Below, piece after piece: positions 36,427-44,548 of a stretch of DNA of 64,000 nt (its first letter is position 1; the number at the start of each line of letters is the position of its first letter). The notes beneath the pieces are model-generated. The model saw nothing but the letters and a program-made list of their open reading frames with translations, did not search any database and was not told where the DNA came from. The stretch is from positions 62,001-126,000 of the forward strand of contig NZ_LJIZ01000008.1 in the NCBI RefSeq assembly GCF_001420605.1, written 5' to 3'. The stretch comes from Bacillus sp. FJAT-25509 (GTDB taxonomy: Bacteria > Bacillota > Bacilli > Bacillales > Bacillaceae_G). Both the position numbers and the translations under genes were made by a program.

Positions 36427-36690
36427 CACCAATAAAACCAATTCAAATAGCCTTTACTTAAAGTATCCTATCAGTTGTTTATTAATCAGATTGTAGGTCA
36501 AATAATATCGAACATTAATTAATAAACTATTCAATTGAATTCAAAAAAACTTACTAGCGTTATTGGAATCATCAAATTGCTCAAACATTTTAAATTTTAA
36601 AACCTATAATAAATCACCCGAAAAATGATAATTTCATCATTAATAAATGTTATTTAATGTCCGTTTTCCTACTGACCATTTTATATTTCA
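36427..36690. other. AT-rich non-coding stretch
   Basis: No open frame with a ribosome-binding site, no clear promoter and no strong hairpin. It is the right half of the segment bounded by the two hairpin copies. Confidence 0.5.
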
Positions 36691-36697
36691 ACACTCT

Positions 36698-36726
36698 GAG
36701 GACTTAAGTATGTAACTTAAGTCCTC
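36698..36726. repeat. Hairpin copy 2 (right) of a paired repeat
   Basis: Identical to the copy at 36186-36214 over 31 bases, 512 bp apart. The preceding TTTCAACA is the inverse of TGTTGAAA after copy 1, giving the pair terminal-inverted-repeat character of about 40 bp. Confidence 0.75.
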
Positions 36727-36729
36727 TAT

Positions 36730-37130
36730 TTACTTTAAAGATTCTCCCAATAATAATGAAGATAAAAAAAGAAAAATGAAATAAGCTATAACCATTTCCT
36801 TTTTTACTAGATTTAATAATAGTAGGAATACCAAACTAGCATTTCAGTTCAAAATACATGCATTATTTATTACAAATACGAGACTTTTTTCAGATCGTTT
36901 ACATACATAATCCTGTCCGTTAAGTCTGACAAGATATCATACTTTAGGCTTGTACAAAGCTTTATTTTAAGCGACTTTAGGAGTAGGAATTTATAGAATT
37001 CAAGTAGCAAAAAAATATTTTTTATATTTGTCCTAATGTCCAAAATGGCGAATATATATTTCTTGAGATTAAAATTCTAGAGGGAGAGAGGTAAGGGGTA
37101 GATTCTGCTTGTTAGTAGAAGTTTAATTGT
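36730..37130 (+). other. Leader region of the chitobiose operon
   Basis: 400 bases of AT-rich sequence before the cre site. I see no clear sigma-A pair and no obvious antiterminator (RAT) hairpin. AGTCTGACAAGATATC-type short repeats near 36920 are unremarkable. Confidence 0.4.
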
Positions 37131-37132
37131 CT

Positions 37133-37146
37133 TGTAAGCGTTTCCT
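37133..37146. promoter_or_regulatory. CcpA cre site upstream of chbB
   Basis: TGTAAGCGTTTCCT matches the cre consensus (TGWAANCGNTWNCA) at nearly all positions; only the last base differs. It lies 22 bases before ATG of chbB, inside the expected leader, where CcpA-HPr-Ser-P would block transcription when glucose is present. Confidence 0.75.
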
Positions 37147-37167
37147 TTAGAGAGAAAGGGGGATTAA

Positions 37168-37473
37168 ATGAACATATTATTATGTTGTGCTGCCGGTATG
37201 TCTACAAGTTTATTAGTTACAAAAATGGAAGCTGCTGCAAAATCTGAAGGAATCGATGCAAGGATTTGGGCAGTGGGTGCTAATGATGTTAAAAATCATC
37301 TTGATCAAGCAGATGTATTACTTGTAGGTCCCCAAGTAAGGTACCTACTCCCACAATTAAAAAAAGAAGGTTTACAAAAAGGAATACCAGTTGATGCCAT
37401 CAATCCGGTTCATTACGGGATGTGTAAAGGAGCAGAGGTCCTGAAATTTGCAATCGATTTAATAGGTTCATAA
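37168..37473 (+). CDS. chbB: PTS system diacetylchitobiose/cellobiose EIIB
   Basis: 101 residues of the lactose/cellobiose-type PTS. It begins [14 protein letters not shown], the phosphocysteine loop (Cys6/Cys7). It carries the phosphate from EIIA to the sugar at EIIC. ATG 37168 follows GAAAGGGGG. First gene of the operon; the downstream GH4 hydrolase and ChbG deacetylase point to chitobiose rather than cellobiose. Confidence 0.93.
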   Translation: MNILLCCAAGMSTSLLVTKMEAAAKSEGIDARIWAVGANDVKNHLDQADVLLVGPQVRYLLPQLKKEGLQKGIPVDAINPVHYGMCKGAEVLKFAIDLIGS

Positions 37474-37495
37474 TTTCATATAGGGGTGATTTGTG

Positions 37496-38812
37496 ATGGC
37501 CAACTTTACTCAAATGTTAGAAGAGAAAGTAATGCCTGTTGCTGGTAAAATTGCAGGTCAAAGACACTTGCAAGCATTACGTGATGGAATTATTTTAACA
37601 CTGCCTCTTATTATTGTCGGTTCTATTTTCTTAATTTTAGGCTTCTTACCGTTTGACGGATATCCAGATTTTATGGCAAAAACATTCGGTGCAGCTTGGC
37701 AAACAAAACTTCTTTATCCTGTAAGTGCTTCATTTGATATAATGGCGCTCATTGCAGGATTTGGTATTGCATATCGACTCGCTGAACATTACAAAGTAGA
37801 TGCATTGAATGCTGGTGCGATCTCGATTGCCTCATTTATTTTATCAACACCATACTTCACAATGTTTACTCCAGATGGAGCAACTGCTGCTATTAAAGTA
37901 GGCGGCGTACTTCCTATGGCATTTTTAGGTAGTAAAGGTCTGTTTGTTGCTATTATTATTGCATTATTCTCAACTGAAGTTTATAGATGGGTAATTCAAA
38001 GGAACTTCGTAATTAAGATGCCAGATGGCGTACCACCTAGTGTAAGTAAATCATTCGTTGCTTTATTCCCTGCATTTTTAGTTATTCTCCTAGTATGGAT
38101 TATTCGTTTATTAATTGAAAATACACACTATGAAACTCTACACAATGTCGTTGGAGATCTATTACAAGATCCACTTAGTAGACTTGGTGGGTCATTAGCT
38201 GGCGCGTTAATTGCTGTATTATTAATTCAGTTATTATGGTCAGTTGGTTTACACGGTGCGGCAATTGTTGGTGGTGTAATGGGCCCAGTATGGTTAGCTG
38301 CAACTGATGCAAACCGTTTAGCCCTGCAATCTCATCATGCAATGCCAAATGTCGTTACACAACAATTCTTTGATATCTTCGTCTACATGGGTGGTTCTGG
38401 TGCAACAATTTGTTTTGCTCTTATGATGCTATTATTTGCAAAGAGTCAGCATGCAAAACAACTAGGAAGGCTATCAATTGGACCTGGTATCTTTAATATT
38501 AATGAACCAATTACATTCGGTGCGCCTGTTGTAATGAATCCACTGCTTTTAGTTCCATTTATTCTAACTCCATTAGTTCTTGTTGTAACCACATATATAG
38601 GAATGAAAACGGGATTTGCTCCAAAAACACATGGTATTGCTATTCCTTGGACGACTCCACCAATTATCGGCGGTTGGCTAGCAACTGGAGGTAACTGGAG
38701 AGGTTCTGCAATGCAATTGATTAATCTTGTTATAGCATTTTTAATTTACTTCCCATTCTTTAGAATGTGGGATAAACAAAACTTACAAACTGAACAAGGC
38801 GCACCAAAATAA
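37496..38812 (+). CDS. chbC: PTS system diacetylchitobiose/cellobiose EIIC
   Basis: 438 residues with about ten membrane helices. The segments F-N-I-N-E-P-I-T-F-G-A-P and G-L-H-G-A-A-I-V are hallmark residues of lactose/cellobiose-family EIIC sugar permeases. It imports and phosphorylates the disaccharide with ChbB and ChbA. ATG 37496 follows AGGGGTG; GTG 37493 is too close. Two hairpins (38825-38849 and 38921-38940) lie between its stop and chbA and may set mRNA stability. Confidence 0.93.
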   Translation: MANFTQMLEEKVMPVAGKIAGQRHLQALRDGIILTLPLIIVGSIFLILGFLPFDGYPDFMAKTFGAAWQTKLLYPVSASFDIMALIAGFGIAYRLAEHYKVDALNAGAISIASFILSTPYFTMFTPDGATAAIKVGGVLPMAFLGSKGLFVAIIIALFSTEVYRWVIQRNFVIKMPDGVPPSVSKSFVALFPAFLVILLVWIIRLLIENTHYETLHNVVGDLLQDPLSRLGGSLAGALIAVLLIQLLWSVGLHGAAIVGGVMGPVWLAATDANRLALQSHHAMPNVVTQQFFDIFVYMGGSGATICFALMMLLFAKSQHAKQLGRLSIGPGIFNINEPITFGAPVVMNPLLLVPFILTPLVLVVTTYIGMKTGFAPKTHGIAIPWTTPPIIGGWLATGGNWRGSAMQLINLVIAFLIYFPFFRMWDKQNLQTEQGAPK

Positions 38813-38824
38813 GAAATGCATAAA

Positions 38825-38940
38825 GGGGCTTGCTAACTAGCAGGCTCCCAAACTATTGGAAAGAGCTCGCTTTCAATCAGTCAGATTACAAAAGTTTTGA
38901 TTCTGCGTAAACACACTGGAAGCTTGCCTATGGGCAAGCT
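38825..38940 (+). other. Two intercistronic hairpins between chbC and chbA
   Basis: The first is a G-rich stem (GGGGCTTGCTA with TAGCAGGCTCCC, 38825-38849). The second, AGCTTGCC with GGCAAGCT around TATG (38921-38940), is followed by no real T-run. They look like mRNA stabilising or processing structures rather than full terminators. Confidence 0.45.
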
Positions 38941-38983
38941 CTTGGTATTGTTTTCTTAAATTCTTGTAAAGGGTGTGATTCTA

Positions 38984-39304
38984 GTGACAAAAGAAGAATT
39001 GTACAACCTTTCCTTTCAGTTAATCTTGCATAGTGGAAATGCTAGAAGTCTTTCAATGGAGGGAATCTATGCAGCAAAAGAAAAGAATTTTGAACTAGCT
39101 TTTGAGAAGCTTTCAGAGGCAGATCGCGAGTTTAGTCAAGCACATCGCTTTCAAACTCAATTGATTCAGGCAGAGGCTGGTGGAGAAGATTTTGATACAC
39201 CAATTCTATTAATTCATGCACAAGATCATTTAATGACAGCAATGACGCTTAAAGATTTAGCAAGGGAGATAATTGAACTGCGGCAAGAAGTAAGCAATCA
39301 ATAA
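38984..39304 (+). CDS. chbA: PTS system diacetylchitobiose/cellobiose EIIA
   Basis: About 106 residues, all helical, of the lactose/cellobiose EIIA family. The phosphorylated His lies in L-L-I-H-A-Q-D-H-L-M. It takes phosphate from HPr and gives it to ChbB. GTG 38984 lies about seven bases from AAAGGGTGTG; GTG 38975 is inside that site. Its stop is followed by AGGGAGGTTAC, which was the chbF Shine-Dalgarno before the insertion sequence landed. Confidence 0.9.
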   Translation: MTKEELYNLSFQLILHSGNARSLSMEGIYAAKEKNFELAFEKLSEADREFSQAHRFQTQLIQAEAGGEDFDTPILLIHAQDHLMTAMTLKDLAREIIELRQEVSNQ

Positions 39305-39315
39305 AGGGAGGTTAC

Positions 39316-40779
39316 AACAGGTAATTTAAATTGATACAAGTTTATAAAAATATCACAATTTGTTCTAAATCAAATTCACCTATTGTGTTTAAATTTACAT
39401 GAGGTGATTAATTTGAAATTATATTTGAAAGGTGGATTTGCCCAAAAGATAAGGAGACTGAACAAACTCATAGAAAATGGTTCAAAACAATGATACTTGC
39501 GAAGAAAGTGAGATTAAAGCCAACTAAAGAACAAGAAATACAATTATGGAAATCAGTTGGTACAGCACGATGGGCATATAATTGGGCATTGGCTAAGCAG
39601 AAAGAAAATTTTAAAACAGGTGGGAAATTTATTTCTGATAGTATGTTAAGAAAAGAATTAACTAGATTAAAACAAACTGAAGAATTTTCTTGGTTGTATA
39701 AAGTATCGAATAATATTACAAAGCAAGCGATAAAAGATCTTTGTAATGCGTATAAAAAGTTCTTTAAAGGGTTAGCTGATAAACCAAAATTCAAAAGTAG
39801 AAGAAAATCAAAACCATCTTTTTATAATGATAATGTGAAGTTAAAAGTAAAAGGAAAGAAAGTGTTGATTGAAAAAGTCGGTTGGGTTGTAACTTCTGAA
39901 ATTATATCAGATGAAAAATACTATAATCCTAGAATTAGTAATGACGGGAAATACTGGTATATATCTATAGGAATGGAAGAATTAAAACCAGTAGTTGAAA
40001 TGACTGAAGTCTCACTTGGTATTGACGTAGGGATAAAAGAATTAGCAGTTTGTTCAGATGGCATCAAAAAGAAAAATATTAACAAAACAAGCACTGTTAG
40101 AAGGTTAGAGAAACGCCTGCGTAGGTTGCATCGTCAAGTTTCTCGTAAATATAAAATGAATAAGGAGGGAGACCGTTACGTCAAAACAAGCAACATTATA
40201 AAAATCGAAAAGAAGATACAACTATTATATAGAAGGTTGTCAAATATCAGAATAGACCATCTTCATCAATCCACGAGCGAAATCGTGAAAACCAAACCAT
40301 TTCACATCGTAATGGAAACTTTAAATATCAAAGGAATGATGAAGAATAAGCACCTGTCAAAAGCAATCGCGAAGCAGTGTTTATGTAAATTCAAACGCCA
40401 AATTCAATATAAATGTGAAAAATATGGGATTGAATTTGTTGAAGCTGATAAATGGTACCCATCTTCTAAAACGTGTTCAAGTTGTGGAAATAAGAAAAAT
40501 GATTTAAAACTATCAGACCGATATTTTAAATGTGAATGCGGTCATGGAATAGATCGAGATCTAAACGCAGCGATCAACTTGTCACGATATAAATTAGTAA
40601 TCTGACACTTAGACGTCATTACTGATATGTAGGATTCGTTGTATCCGAATTTACGCCCTTGGAGTGTTATACCAAACGAGAGTAGCTTCGGCAAAATCGG
40701 ACACGTAGAACAGGGAAGTAAACAAAATCTATAAAAATAGTAGATACTTGGATTTTTATAATTTTTTGGCAACGGTTAC
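39316..40779 (+). mobile_element. IS200/IS605-type TnpB-only element inserted at TTAC
   Basis: The left flank is AGGGAGGTTAC (ending at 39315) and the right end is AACGGTTAC (ending at 40779). The sequence immediately after, ATAGCATG, is the chbF start. Joining the two flanks at TTAC restores GGGAGG, nine bases, then ATG for chbF. Therefore 1464 bp between 39316 and 40779 were inserted 3' of TTAC, the target type known for IS608. The right end has a subterminal hairpin (AAAATCTATAAAAAT at 40724-40738 with ATTTTTATAATTTT at 40752-40765). Only tnpB is present; no tnpA Y1 transposase. Confidence 0.83.
39490..40605 (+). CDS. tnpB: TnpB RNA-guided nuclease of IS200/IS605 family
   Basis: 371 residues. 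RuvC residues are complete: Asp179 (G-I-D-V-G), Glu276 (V-M-E-T-L) and Asp357 (D-R-D-L-N-A-A). A zinc ribbon with C-S-S-C-G and C-E-C-G precedes the last one. The N-terminal Arg/Lys-rich L-K-P-T-K-E-Q-E start is standard. TnpB proteins are ancestors of Cas12 and cut DNA guided by an RNA made from the element's right end. Expected omega RNA would span the 3' end of tnpB and the right end to 40779, with the guide from the flanking chbF start. ATG 39490 lacks a close Shine-Dalgarno. Confidence 0.92.
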   Translation: MILAKKVRLKPTKEQEIQLWKSVGTARWAYNWALAKQKENFKTGGKFISDSMLRKELTRLKQTEEFSWLYKVSNNITKQAIKDLCNAYKKFFKGLADKPKFKSRRKSKPSFYNDNVKLKVKGKKVLIEKVGWVVTSEIISDEKYYNPRISNDGKYWYISIGMEELKPVVEMTEVSLGIDVGIKELAVCSDGIKKKNINKTSTVRRLEKRLRRLHRQVSRKYKMNKEGDRYVKTSNIIKIEKKIQLLYRRLSNIRIDHLHQSTSEIVKTKPFHIVMETLNIKGMMKNKHLSKAIAKQCLCKFKRQIQYKCEKYGIEFVEADKWYPSSKTCSSCGNKKNDLKLSDRYFKCECGHGIDRDLNAAINLSRYKLVI

Positions 40780-40784
40780 ATAGC

Positions 40785-42116
40785 ATGAGTAAAACTATCA
40801 AAATTGCGACAATTGGTGGGGGATCAAGTTATACTCCAGAGTTAGTAGAAGGTTTTATTAAGCGGTACAATGAGCTTCCTTTACGAGAGCTCTGGCTAGT
40901 AGATGTTGAAGAGGGCAAGGAGAAATTAGAGATTGTTGGTCAATTAGCAAGACGAATGTTTGAAAAGGCAGGTCTTCCGGTAGAAGTTCATTTGACTCTT
41001 GATCGAAAAGAGGCGCTTAAAGATGCCGATTTTGTTACAACCCAATTTCGTGTTGGTTTGTTAGATGCGAGGGCAAAAGATGAAAGAATTCCTTTAAAAT
41101 ACGGGGTACTTGGTCAAGAAACAAATGGACCAGGAGGATTATTTAAAGGTTTGCGAACAATTCCAGTAATTTTAGATATTGTAAAAGATATGAGAGATCT
41201 TTGTCCAAATGCGTGGTTAGTTAATTTTACGAATCCTGCTGGTATGGTTACCGAGGCGGTACTTCGTTACACCGACCACCGAAAAGTAGTTGGCTTATGT
41301 AATGTCCCAATTGGAATGGAAATGGGAATTGCCAAATTATTAAAGGTTGAGCATTCACGCGTACGGATTGATTTTGCTGGATTAAATCATATGGTTTATG
41401 GGTTAGATGTATTTGTTGACGGCGAAAGTGTAAAAGATCAAGTAATTGAATTATTAACGAATCCGGAAAACTCTAGTTTTGTTAAAAATATTCAAGGATA
41501 TGGATGGGAACCTGAGTTTCTCCGTGCTTTAAACGCACTACCATGTCCATATCATAACTATTATTATAAAACTCGTGAAATGGTTGATAAAGATATTAAA
41601 AATGCCGAAACTGTAGGGACCCGTGCTGAAGTTGTTAAAAAATTAGAAGATGATCTTTTTGAACTTTATAAAGATCCAAATCTATCAATCAAACCACCTC
41701 AGCTCGAAAAACGAGGGGGAGCTTATTATAGTGATGCAGCCGTTCGTTTAATTTCTTCTATTTATAATGATAAAGGTGATATTCAACCAGTTAATACGAT
41801 GAATAATGGTTCGATTGCTAGTATTCCAAACGACTCAGCAGTTGAGGTTAGTTGTGTCATTACAAAGGATGGGCCAAAACCAATCGTAATGGGGGATCTA
41901 CCGGTTTCTGTAAGAGGGCTCGTTCAACAAATCAAATCATTTGAAAGAGTAGCTTGTGAAGCAGCGGTAACAGGTGATTATGAACTGGCAATTCTAGCGT
42001 TAACGATTAACCCGTTAGTTGCATCTGATCAAGTTGCTAAACAAATTGTTGATGAAATGCTAGAAGCACATAAAAAATATTTACCTCAATTTTTTAAAGA
42101 GGTGAAGGTTAAATGA
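40785..42116 (+). CDS. chbF: GH4 6-phospho-beta-glucosidase / phosphochitobiose hydrolase
   Basis: 443 residues of glycoside hydrolase family 4, which needs NAD and Mn2+. The N-terminal Rossmann segment is [26 protein letters not shown] (metal Cys) and G-L-N-H-M (metal His) follow. It splits the 6-phospho-disaccharide imported by the PTS. The natural Shine-Dalgarno (GGGAGG) is now 1.46 kb upstream because of the insertion element; the present upstream region (GGCAACGGTTACATAGC) has none. Translation may be reduced. It overlaps chbG by four bases. Confidence 0.93.
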   Translation: MSKTIKIATIGGGSSYTPELVEGFIKRYNELPLRELWLVDVEEGKEKLEIVGQLARRMFEKAGLPVEVHLTLDRKEALKDADFVTTQFRVGLLDARAKDERIPLKYGVLGQETNGPGGLFKGLRTIPVILDIVKDMRDLCPNAWLVNFTNPAGMVTEAVLRYTDHRKVVGLCNVPIGMEMGIAKLLKVEHSRVRIDFAGLNHMVYGLDVFVDGESVKDQVIELLTNPENSSFVKNIQGYGWEPEFLRALNALPCPYHNYYYKTREMVDKDIKNAETVGTRAEVVKKLEDDLFELYKDPNLSIKPPQLEKRGGAYYSDAAVRLISSIYNDKGDIQPVNTMNNGSIASIPNDSAVEVSCVITKDGPKPIVMGDLPVSVRGLVQQIKSFERVACEAAVTGDYELAILALTINPLVASDQVAKQIVDEMLEAHKKYLPQFFKEVKVK

Positions 42117-42820
42117 TTAAATTAATTGTTAATGCAGACGATTTTGGTTATTCAAGGGGAATTAATTATGGAATAATTGATGCACATAAAAATGGAGTTG
42201 TTAACTCAGCTACGATGATGATGAATATGCCCGGCGTAAGTCATGCGGTAGAGCTAGCAAAAGAAAATCCAAGCCTTCAAGTTGGAATACATCTTGTTTT
42301 AACTTGTGGAAAGCCACTTTTAAATAATGTTCCAACACTTGTTAATGAAAAGGGTAACTTTAAAAGTAGACATGAATTCTTTGAAAATAAAAATATATTA
42401 CTAGATGAATTGGAAAGAGAATGGACTGCACAAATAGAAAAATTCTTAGAATCGGGACTGAAACCAACTCATTTTGATAGCCACCACCATGTTCATACTG
42501 TTCCTGAATTTTTACCAGTCGTACAGAAGTTAGCTCAAAAATATAATTTATGTGCTAGACGCATTTCTGAAAATGCTTTACAAGGGATTGCTCCTTTTAC
42601 AGATGTTTTTCTTCATGATTTCTATGGAGAAGGCGTAACGGATGACTATTTTGATAAGATTTTAACGCGGGTTCAGGACGGTCAATCTGTTGAAGTCATG
42701 TGTCATCCTGGTTATCTTGATCATGAGATACTAAACAATTCTTCTTATGCTAAAGATCGAGTAAAGGAGACGCTAATTTTATCTGCTGTTAAACTACCAA
42801 AAGGGATTGAATTATTATAG
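42113..42820 (+). CDS. chbG: Chitooligosaccharide deacetylase ChbG (YdjC family)
   Basis: 235 residues of the YdjC/ChbG/HpnK family. N-A-D-D-F-G near the N-terminus holds catalytic Asp and metal residues; F-D-S-H-H-H-V-H and V-M-C-H-P-G-Y supply further His ligands. In E. coli ChbG removes one acetyl group from diacetylchitobiose-6-phosphate so that ChbF can act. Its presence identifies the operon's sugar as chitin-derived. The ATG overlaps the chbF stop. A strong terminator follows at 42837. Confidence 0.92.
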   Translation: MIKLIVNADDFGYSRGINYGIIDAHKNGVVNSATMMMNMPGVSHAVELAKENPSLQVGIHLVLTCGKPLLNNVPTLVNEKGNFKSRHEFFENKNILLDELEREWTAQIEKFLESGLKPTHFDSHHHVHTVPEFLPVVQKLAQKYNLCARRISENALQGIAPFTDVFLHDFYGEGVTDDYFDKILTRVQDGQSVEVMCHPGYLDHEILNNSSYAKDRVKETLILSAVKLPKGIELL

Positions 42821-42836
42821 GCTAATTTGATTTATT

Positions 42837-42872
42837 AGCATAGAGTCGGAATGGGACTCTATGCTTTTTTTT
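42837..42872 (+). terminator. Terminator closing the chb operon
   Basis: AGCATAGAGTC and GACTCTATGCT form a perfect 11-bp stem followed by eight T residues. Confidence 0.92.
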
Positions 42873-42989
42873 GTATAAATATATAATTAGAGTTTTATAA
42901 TCATGGGAAAAAATGTAAGATGAAATAGGAGTAGTTTTACACTATAATGAATATTAACAATATTAAAATAATATTTAAGGAAAATACCT

Positions 42990-44249
42990 ATGAAAATTGG
43001 AAAAATTATTAATTACCATCGAAAAAAACAACAGATGACACAAGAGCAACTCTGTGATGGAATTTGTTCAATTTCTCATTTAAGTAAGATTGAGAACAAC
43101 TCAAAAGAGGTTAATATCGAAACTTTAAACTTATTGTGTATGAAGTTAGGTATATCAGTTGAGGATGAAAAAAATAAAGTTAATCATATTAAAATAAAAT
43201 TACATGAGTTCTATGACTCAATTGAACGACTTCATCATAAAAAAGCAGATGCGCTCTATTTAGATCTAAGGAAATATAGGGAGTTTGTTCTATATACGGA
43301 ACTACTTTATGTATATGAATTGTACATGTTAAGGTATATTTTGTTTTTAAATCAACTCGAATTAGCAGAGCAAATGATTGAAAAAATGAGTCAAAATGTA
43401 AGGATGTTTTCTGAATTTGAATTATTTGTTTGGAATGTATTAAATGCAATTTTTAATCATAAAAGGAATAATTTTATTAAATCTTTGAATTTTTTAGATG
43501 AAGTAAAGGATTTAAGGAAACAGTATCGAGATGAAATAACAGAATATTATTATTTAAAATCATTAATGCATTGTAGATTAGGACAATCAGCATTAGCAAT
43601 TTATTTTGGTAATAAAGCATTAGAGGTTTTTAAACAAAGGAATAACATTATACGAACGTTAGATGTAAAAACAATTTTATCAATTCATTTAACTGAAACT
43701 GGCGAATACGAAAGAGCAGAAAATTTATTAAAAGAAATACTAGATGATGCAGAATTAATTCAAAACACAACAATTGTCGAAATGGCATGGCATAATTTGG
43801 GTTACTTGTATGGCGCTAAAAACCTCTCAGAAAAAGCGCTGGAGTGTTATTATAAATCACTAGCGTTAATTGAGAAAAATACCGAGAGTTATTATCTTAC
43901 ATTAGGGAATATTGCTTCTCATTTGCTAAAGCTACAAAAAAATGAACAAGTTGTGAATATGCTAGAACATGAACTAGAGTTATTTGAAGAAAAAACAAAA
44001 TTAGAATATGTGAAATTACGCGTATTATATTTTGAAGCAAAAAATGAAGAGAAAGCATTAATCCAATATTTAATGGAAGACGGCTTACCAATCATGGAGA
44101 AACATGGTAATCGAATGAAGGTTTATGAATATAGTGAACGAATCGCCGAGTATTACCAAGATCAAGGAGACCCACTTTTAGCTAACAAGTATTTACAAAT
44201 CAGTTTACATCAAATGAAGAAGACACATAATAAAGGGGTTATCAGATGA
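42990..44249 (+). CDS. RNPP-type HTH/TPR quorum-sensing regulator
   Basis: 419 residues. An Xre-type helix-turn-helix occupies residues 1-65 (M-T-Q-E-Q-L ... I-S-H-L-S-K-I-E-N). About nine TPR-like helical hairpins follow (about 70-410), as in NprR (about 423 residues) and PlcR. RNPP proteins bind a re-imported secreted peptide in the TPR groove and then bind DNA or switch function. Its stop overlaps the ATG of a small secreted peptide gene (ATGA), the arrangement of nprR-nprX. TATAAT at 42943-42948 is a likely -10. Paralogous to the regulator at 56642. Confidence 0.88.
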   Translation: MKIGKIINYHRKKQQMTQEQLCDGICSISHLSKIENNSKEVNIETLNLLCMKLGISVEDEKNKVNHIKIKLHEFYDSIERLHHKKADALYLDLRKYREFVLYTELLYVYELYMLRYILFLNQLELAEQMIEKMSQNVRMFSEFELFVWNVLNAIFNHKRNNFIKSLNFLDEVKDLRKQYRDEITEYYYLKSLMHCRLGQSALAIYFGNKALEVFKQRNNIIRTLDVKTILSIHLTETGEYERAENLLKEILDDAELIQNTTIVEMAWHNLGYLYGAKNLSEKALECYYKSLALIEKNTESYYLTLGNIASHLLKLQKNEQVVNMLEHELELFEEKTKLEYVKLRVLYFEAKNEEKALIQYLMEDGLPIMEKHGNRMKVYEYSERIAEYYQDQGDPLLANKYLQISLHQMKKTHNKGVIR

Positions 44250-44398
44250 AAAAAATGATTAAAATTATCGCTCTCTCCTTAATCATCACTGTGCTGGTGA
44301 ATGTAGGAATAAATACTATTCAAATTCATCACTCTTCAAACAATGAAATTTACGCATCCAATAAGAAGCAAGACGATCCAAAACCTCCAGGCAGTTGA
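44246..44398 (+). CDS. Signalling peptide precursor (NprX/Phr-like), 50 residues
   Basis: Overlaps the regulator stop by four bases. The 50-residue product opens K-K-M-I-K, has a hydrophobic signal-type core (I-I-A-L-S-L-I-I-T-V-L-V) and ends S-N-K-K-Q-D-D-P-K-P-P-G-S. This is the standard build of RNPP pheromone precursors: export signal, then a short C-terminal active peptide cut by extracellular proteases and re-imported by Opp. The likely mature signal lies in the last seven to nine residues (for example D-P-K-P-P-G-S). It has a Pro/Gly composition reminiscent of the NprX SKPDIVG peptide but is not the same. A terminator follows at 44414. Confidence 0.82.
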   Translation: MKKMIKIIALSLIITVLVNVGINTIQIHHSSNNEIYASNKKQDDPKPPGS

Positions 44399-44413
44399 TG
44401 GGGATATAAAGAA

Positions 44414-44449
44414 GAAACACAAGGTTAGTTCATTTTCCTTGTGTTTTTT
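44414..44449 (+). terminator. Terminator after the regulator-peptide pair
   Basis: GAAACACAAGG and CCTTGTGTTTTTT form a stem with T-run, 16 bases after the peptide stop. Confidence 0.85.
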
Positions 44450-44502
44450 ATTTTTATTTGAATTAAGCCGATTCCTTAAAGTGTTCGTGATTGATCTCTA
44501 TC

Positions 44503-44541
44503 CAAAAAAATGGGATGTCTCAATACTACTAAGACATCCCG
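44503..44541 (-). terminator. Terminator of the RND transporter gene (minus strand)
   Basis: GGGATGTCT and AGACATCCC pair around an 11-base loop; on the minus strand the stem runs into seven T residues (A-run at 44504-44510). Confidence 0.85.
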
Positions 44542-44548
44542 CATTTAT

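Noticed and set aside
39413..39493. 26-codon TTG frame overlapping the tnpB start, as a tnpA remnant
   Set aside because: Has a GAGGTG-type site but no similarity to Y1 transposase motifs (HUH or catalytic Tyr).
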